64,000 nucleotides of DNA from Enhygromyxa salina (lineage in GTDB: Bacteria; Myxococcota_A; Polyangia; Nannocystales; Nannocystaceae): NCBI RefSeq assembly GCF_002994615.1, contig NZ_PVNK01000110.1, forward strand, positions 17,486-81,485, written 5' to 3'. Of this stretch, positions 57,071 to 64,000 are shown in pieces. The notes below the pieces were generated by a model. The model ran no database searches. It saw nothing but the letters and a program-made list of their open reading frames with translations, and had not been told where the DNA came from. Position numbers and translations under genes: made by a program. Position 1 is the stretch's first letter. Each line of letters starts with the position of its first letter.

Positions 57071-58132
57071 GTGCACGCTCGACGCCTCATGGTCCTCGCG
57101 CTCCCCCTCCTCACGGCTTGCGCCTCGTCTTCGTCCGACGGCGGCGACGCCGACACCGACACGAGCGACACGAGCAGCTCCGTCGGAGACGGCGACACCG
57201 GAGACGGAGACGCCGACACCGGAGACGGAGACGGCGACACCGGAGACGGAGACGGCGACACCGGAGACGGAGACGCCGGAGACGGGGACGGAGACGCCGG
57301 AGACGGAGACGGAGATGGAGACGGAGACGGAGACGGAGACGGAGATGGAGACGGAGATGGAGACGGCGACGCCGACACTGGCGGCAGCCCCGGGTGCACG
57401 GACGGCGCCGGACTCGCGGAGGGCGAGCACACCTTCATGCTCGATGACTACGAGCGCCGCTACATCCTCCGCCTGCCCGAGAACTACTCCCCCGACCAGC
57501 CCTGGCCGCTAATCTTCGCCCTCCACGGCAACGGCGGAAACCCGAGCTACTGGGACGAGCTCGGCGGCGACCGAGACATCCGCACGGCCTTCGCCCAGGA
57601 GGCCATCATCATCATCCCCGAGGCCATCAACAACGCCTGGCGCGACTACGACGCCGCGCCCGAGACCTGGCCCGCCGGCATCGAGCTCGAGCTCAACTAC
57701 TTCGACACGGTGTACGAGAGCGCCCGGACCGAGCTGTGCATCGACGAGGACAACGTGTTCTCCATGGGCTTCAGCGGCGGCGGCTCCTTCTCCGGCGTGC
57801 TCGGCTGTCGCCGCGAGTACATCCGGGCGATCGCCGTGGGCGGCAGCGTGATCTACTTCGAGCCCGAGCAGTGCGTGGGTACGCCTGCGGCCTGGGTCAC
57901 GATCGGCGACGGCGAGCTGAGCCCGGGGCGCGAGGCCTTTCGTGACTTCTTCCGCGACCTGGCCGGGTGCCAGGAGAGCGCGACACCGGGGATGCCCGAG
58001 GGCTGCGTGGACTACGAAGGCTGCGCCCTCGACACACCGGTTCGCTTTTGTGCCCACCCCGGGGGCCACGTGTGGCCCTCGATCGGGACCGAGCAGACCC
58101 AGGTGTTCTTTCAGCAGTTCTATCAGGGCTAG
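57071..58132 (+). CDS. Esterase (LpqC/PHB-depolymerase-like) lipoprotein with Gly-Asp linker
   Basis: A 353-residue lipoprotein. GTG start, signal peptide with lipobox LLTAC, a long (Gly-Asp)n linker (about 38-100), then an esterase domain: ADHG-like HGNGGN oxyanion loop, nucleophile in GFSGGGSF, acid probably in GDGELSPG, and His in HPGGHVWPS. This matches the LpqC/feruloyl-esterase/PHB-depolymerase group, which cleaves ester bonds of polymers or cell-wall aromatics. Several Cys in the domain suggest disulfides. Its stop overlaps a 10-bp tandem repeat. Anchored at the cell surface by inference. Confidence 0.85.
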   Translation: MHARRLMVLALPLLTACASSSSDGGDADTDTSDTSSSVGDGDTGDGDADTGDGDGDTGDGDGDTGDGDAGDGDGDAGDGDGDGDGDGDGDGDGDGDGDGDADTGGSPGCTDGAGLAEGEHTFMLDDYERRYILRLPENYSPDQPWPLIFALHGNGGNPSYWDELGGDRDIRTAFAQEAIIIIPEAINNAWRDYDAAPETWPAGIELELNYFDTVYESARTELCIDEDNVFSMGFSGGGSFSGVLGCRREYIRAIAVGGSVIYFEPEQCVGTPAAWVTIGDGELSPGREAFRDFFRDLAGCQESATPGMPEGCVDYEGCALDTPVRFCAHPGGHVWPSIGTEQTQVFFQQFYQG

Positions 58133-58164
58133 CGCGGGCTAGCGCGGGCTAGCGCGGGCTAGCG
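58128..58164. repeat. 10-bp tandem repeat at the esterase stop
   Basis: GCTAGCGCGG repeated about 3.6 times. The first unit contains the TAG stop of the esterase gene, so each unit adds another in-place CTAG. No role is known. Confidence 0.75.
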
Positions 58165-58165
58165 A

Positions 58166-58675
58166 AGGTGCGGCTCGAGCATCGCGCCGAAGCCCGCACG
58201 CACCAGCCCGCGCACGAGGTTCTCGGCGCTCATGCCCCGAGCCTCCGCGGCCGCCTTGGTGTTCCAGTCATGGTGTGACGGCCGAGCTGATAGACGTGTT
58301 GCAGCGTGATGTCCTGGCCCAGCAGGCCCCCGGCGAGGTGGTGGAGCTGGCCGGGCCTCGACCACGTCGAGGCGCTCCGCGAGCTCGCCCCGCGCCGCTT
58401 CGTGGCCCTGGTCCGCAGCGTCGGGCTCGAGGACGCTGACGAGCTCATGGCCATGGCCACGCCGGCCCAGACCCTCGAGCCGCCCTCGTCCACGGCCAGG
58501 CTCACTGGTGTCGGTTTCCCCGTCGAACCCGCCGCGAACGAGGCCGGTCACGGGCCAGACAGCACGCTCCCGCGCGAGCTCTGTGGCGCGACCACGGTCA
58601 CGAGCAGGAGCCGGAGCAGCAGCAGGAGCCGATCGTCGAGATCAGCCCCTCACGGTGTGCGCAAAGACCACAGCG
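58166..58675. pseudogene. Decayed region with gene fragments
   Basis: No intact gene is seen. On the plus strand about 58350-58475 encodes LDHVEALRELAPRRFVALVR followed by SVGLEDADELMAMATPAQ, which looks like part of a real protein, perhaps of the DUF6178 type (recalled resemblance, not verified), but it has no good start or end. On the minus strand 58159-58270 encodes a protein-like C-terminus (NTKAAAEARGMSAENLVRGL). A repeat shared with 56902-56954 lies at 58558-58604. Most likely debris of at least one inactivated gene. Confidence 0.35.
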
Positions 58676-61456
<2,781 letters not shown>

Positions 61457-61781
61457 TGAGGGGCTCCAGTAGCGATCGGGAAGAGAGGTGGAGAAGAGAA
61501 GAGATGGCGGCGGCTGCCGAGCGGGCGTCGAGTGTGCCCGACGCGAACGGTCGCGCTCAACCGAAAGGTCGCGCGCCGCCGCATCGACAGTCGGCCCCGG
61601 CTCGGGCTTCGTTCACCCTCGATCGTCGATCCTCACGCGAACGTGACCTGGCTGGCCGTAGAGGCCCGTGCAATGAACTTCGCGGTCTCGGCCCGCGTGT
61701 CGGCCCCGCGTGTCGGCCCCGCGTGTCGGGGAAGATCGGCCAGCCCCCGAGCCCCGTCCGATCGGCCGGCGAGCCGCGGTA
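61457..61781. other. Intergenic region with 13-bp tandem repeat
   Basis: 325 bp before the clpV-like gene start (which reads leftwards) and after the CBS gene end. A purine-rich stretch lies at 61477-61510, and GCGTGTCGGCCCC-type 13-bp units repeat between 61695 and 61729. No convincing gene was seen on either strand. Confidence 0.55.
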
Positions 61782-62201
61782 CTAATTTTTCCCCATCAAG
61801 CCGTCGACGATCTCGGCGAGGGCCCGGAGCGCGTCGGTGGTCGTGAACACGCCGAGGACCCGGGTCGGGTGTCCGGGTTCGACGACGATCGCCGAGCCGT
61901 AGCGATGCTCGGCCATCTCGCGCGCGACCGCCTCGACGTGAGCGTTGGGTCCACAGGTGAAGGGCACCTGGGTCATGACCTGCCGGACCGAGATCTCGGC
62001 GAGCTCGACCTGCGCGAGAGACTCGGCGACGGCGACATCGCGCTGGCTGAGGATCCCGATCAGCCTGCCCTCGCGCAGGACCGGGAGGTGGCGGACGTCG
62101 AGGGCGTACATGCGGTCCTTCGCGTCACCGAGGCTCAGATCTTCGTCGATCGTCTCGGGCAGGGCGCTCATGTACTGGCGAACTGGAATCAGGTCGGGCA
62201 T
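61782..62201 (-). CDS. CBS-domain protein
   Basis: A 139-residue protein of two CBS motifs in tandem: the first with IDEDLSLGDAKDRMYALDVRHLPVL and LIGILSQRD, the second with VRQVMTQVPFTCGPNAHVEAVAREMAEHRYGSAIVV and VLGVFTTTDALRAL. CBS pairs bind adenosine nucleotides and report energy state. No other domain is attached, so it may be a soluble regulator. Divergent from the lipoprotein gene at 62313. Confidence 0.92.
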   Translation of the reverse strand: MPDLIPVRQYMSALPETIDEDLSLGDAKDRMYALDVRHLPVLREGRLIGILSQRDVAVAESLAQVELAEISVRQVMTQVPFTCGPNAHVEAVAREMAEHRYGSAIVVEPGHPTRVLGVFTTTDALRALAEIVDGLMGKN

Positions 62202-62312
62202 GGCGCCGATCTTTGCCCGAGCGAGGGGCCAAAGACCACGCAGAGTTTACTCGCGCGTCCGCGCGTGCGGCGATGATTTCGCGGTCGGCGACGGATTGAT
62301 AGGCTGAGGGTC

Positions 62313-63761
62313 ATGCGTTCGTGGCTGATCACCGTGCTGCTGGCGACGACCGCGTGCCTGCCCGACAACCCGGGCGTCGCCGAGGGCCAGGCCGAGACCG
62401 GCGAGACCGGCGAGACCGGCGAGACCGGCGAGCCCGGCGAGACCGTCGAGACCGGGCTGCTCGGGTGTCCGAGCGGCGAGTCGTGCACGATCGTCGCGCT
62501 CAGCCAGACGATCGACGATCGCGTCGACCTGTTCACGGCCGCGGGCCCGGGCCCGCGCTATCGCGGCGCCCTCGATCTCGACCTCAAGCCAAACCCGGGC
62601 GGCGACATCACGGGCGAGTACCTCGACGAGCCCTACGGCCTCGCGTGGGACGGCGCCGACCTCCACGTGTTGATCGGTCACTACCCCAACCGCGACGTCG
62701 GCTCGCTCCTGAGCTTTCCCGCCGCGGGCCTGGCCGACTACGAGGCCGGGACGCTCGTCCCCCTCGGCGACTGGTGGAGCGGGAGCGAGGTCAGCGGGCT
62801 CGGCGTGCGCCTGACCGCGCTCGAGCGCACCGAGCCCCTGTCGATGGTCGTCCACCGCCCGAGCGGCGCCCTGCTGATCGCCGTGTTCGCCAATGATCTG
62901 ATGGTCCCCGACAACCTCTGGACCAAGCCCAGCGAGCTGCTCGGGCTCGCGTCCCCCTCGGTCTCGGGTGCGGCCGAGCCGCGCGTCGCCGCGGCCGGCT
63001 GCGCGGGGGCGTGGAGCATCGCGGCCCTCGACCCCAACGCCGACAGCGTCGCGCTCGCGTGTGACGGCGACGAGACCGTCGCGATCCTCGACGCCTCGCC
63101 GCTGAGCGCCGACGCAGCCCCGAGCCCCACCTGCGTGGCCGAGATCCCCTTCTCGGGCAAGAGCGTCCGCTACCTCGCGCCCGACGGCCTCGGCGGGGTC
63201 CTCGTCGGCGAGCACCCCTCGATCGTCAGCGCCAGCGAGGACGCGCGGGCCTGGTGGTTCGACGGCGACTGTCAGCTGCGCGGGTTCACGGTGCTCGAGG
63301 GCGAGAGCTCGTGGATCGTCCGCGCGCTGGCCCTGATCCCCGGCGCCGAGGGCCCGCGCTGGCTGCTCGCCCGGGCCGACGGTGACGCCCGCGGGGTCGT
63401 GATCCTGGCCGCGGAGGTCGGCGAAGGCACGATCAGCGAGTGCGGGCGCCTCGACGCCCTCGACGAGGCCGGCGCGTGGACGGCCGTCGGCGGCAGCGAG
63501 CCCCTGCGACCCCACGCGCTGGCCCTCGACAGCGAGGGGACGGGCCTCGCGGTCGGGGTCGGGCCCGGCAACTACGACGCCGCCGGCCCCGGCTACGGCA
63601 GCGTGTGGTGGACCGAGCTCGACTACGGCGACGAGCCCTGCGACGCCCTCGCCCTCGACCCCGTCGAGCTCGGCGCCTCGGCCCCGGCCGTGGATCCCAC
63701 GCTCCCCCAGACCTGGCGCCGCGCCCCCGACGTGCTCGAGCTGATCGAGGTCTCAGGATGA
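62313..63761 (+). CDS. Lipoprotein with GET-repeat linker, beta-propeller-like
   Basis: A 482-residue lipoprotein. Signal peptide with lipobox TTAC (Cys near 15), then a (Gly-Glu-Thr)n linker (about 29-48). The rest is beta-rich with repeated modules (LDEPYGLAWDGADLHVLIG, LSMVVHRPSGALLIAVF, LALDSEGTGLAVGVG) that suggest a beta-propeller or NHL-like fold. TAGGCT lies 7 nt before the ATG. It overlaps the next gene by 4 nt (ATGA). No firm family; a surface binding role is inferred. Confidence 0.75.
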   Translation: MRSWLITVLLATTACLPDNPGVAEGQAETGETGETGETGEPGETVETGLLGCPSGESCTIVALSQTIDDRVDLFTAAGPGPRYRGALDLDLKPNPGGDITGEYLDEPYGLAWDGADLHVLIGHYPNRDVGSLLSFPAAGLADYEAGTLVPLGDWWSGSEVSGLGVRLTALERTEPLSMVVHRPSGALLIAVFANDLMVPDNLWTKPSELLGLASPSVSGAAEPRVAAAGCAGAWSIAALDPNADSVALACDGDETVAILDASPLSADAAPSPTCVAEIPFSGKSVRYLAPDGLGGVLVGEHPSIVSASEDARAWWFDGDCQLRGFTVLEGESSWIVRALALIPGAEGPRWLLARADGDARGVVILAAEVGEGTISECGRLDALDEAGAWTAVGGSEPLRPHALALDSEGTGLAVGVGPGNYDAAGPGYGSVWWTELDYGDEPCDALALDPVELGASAPAVDPTLPQTWRRAPDVLELIEVSG

Positions 63762-64000
63762 AACAACGAAGGCGCGTTCACCTGCCCGTGGTCTCGGACC
63801 CCGAGCCAAGCCCCGAGCTGGACCCCCACGACGATCCCCTCGCGCTGCTGCGCGGCGGCCCCTTCGCCCGCGCCTTCGCCCTCTTCCTCGGCGTCCTCGG
63901 CGTCGTGTGGATGGTCGCCCACGAGGTCCACGCCGAGTCGCCGGGGCCCGAGGTCGAGCTCGTCGACAGGGTCCACACGGCCCTGCGCGCGACCCCGCCC
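63758..64000 (+). CDS. Membrane protein, N-terminal part (window edge)
   Basis: The first 81 codons of a gene cut by the window end. It starts MKQRRRVHLPVVSDPEPSPE, has a Pro/Asp/Glu-rich cytosolic part and a hydrophobic segment (AFALFLGVLGVVWMVA, about 46-61), then continues toward the periplasm. The ATG overlaps the stop of the upstream lipoprotein gene, so both are probably co-translated. Function cannot be told from this part. Confidence 0.7.
   Translation, partial: MKQRRRVHLPVVSDPEPSPELDPHDDPLALLRGGPFARAFALFLGVLGVVWMVAHEVHAESPGPEVELVDRVHTALRATPP

Overview
The window is very GC-rich and strongly codon-biased. It is full of lipoproteins with (Asp-Gly)n linkers next to the lipobox, Ser/Thr kinases with extra domains, a TPR lipoprotein ending in a MYXO-CTERM-like tail, and DUF2202 and beta-helix surface proteins. 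Together these point to a myxobacterium (Polyangia), most likely of the Nannocystaceae type (Nannocystis/Plesiocystis/Enhygromyxa-like). The taxonomy is inferred from style of content, not from a marker gene. No rRNA, tRNA, CRISPR array, prophage or complete IS element was recognised.

Layout. 0.2-6.7 kb: a TPR lipoprotein, then a tightly coupled three-subunit molybdenum hydroxylase resembling the periplasmic aldehyde oxidoreductase PaoABC, then a small Cys protein. 6.7-10.2 kb: a four-LysM murein endopeptidase and a three-gene ExbD/MotA-like proton-channel cassette. 10.2-15.8 kb: housekeeping (def with a P450 stub coupled to it, mrp, a LON-domain protein, folE, rpsU with a clear promoter and terminator, an exo/endonuclease-family protein). 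15.8-21.5 kb: three paralogous Cys-rich lipoproteins with a VKOR-DsbA fusion enzyme between two of them, the most system-like locus here. 21.5-30.7 kb: hydrolase, membrane protein, 3-hydroxyacyl-CoA dehydrogenase, DUF2202, SpoIID-type protein, Cys-rich GD-linker lipoprotein, CPBP protease and SixA. 30.7-38.8 kb: a pair of degenerate M16 peptidases, enolase, homoserine dehydrogenase, thioesterase, GlpX and a small unknown protein.

38.8-44 kb is an accessory stretch: repeat elements, a broken beta-helix gene, an intact beta-helix lipoprotein and a periplasmic binding protein. 44-51.5 kb: TPR protein, three Ser/Thr kinases (two with altered HRD motifs) and a pseudouridine synthase. 51.5-54.1 kb: SCP2, homocysteine methyltransferase and PdxB-like dehydrogenase. 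54.2-55 kb: a noncoding tandem array of three ~252-bp units, each with a perfect 25-bp inverted repeat. 55-58.7 kb: a large membrane protein, repeat debris, an esterase lipoprotein and decayed genes. 58.7-64 kb: a ClpV/TssH-like ATPase, a CBS protein, a lipoprotein and a partial membrane protein.

Repeats and signals. A 166-bp MITE-like palindromic element occurs in four full copies and supplies the stop codon of two genes. A second family sits directly downstream of two stop codons and looks like a structured terminator. Many start codons lie 6-11 nt after a TAnnnT box, four of them with a TTGnnn box exactly 17 bp further upstream, suggesting widespread leaderless or near-leaderless transcription. 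This rule was used to choose several starts.
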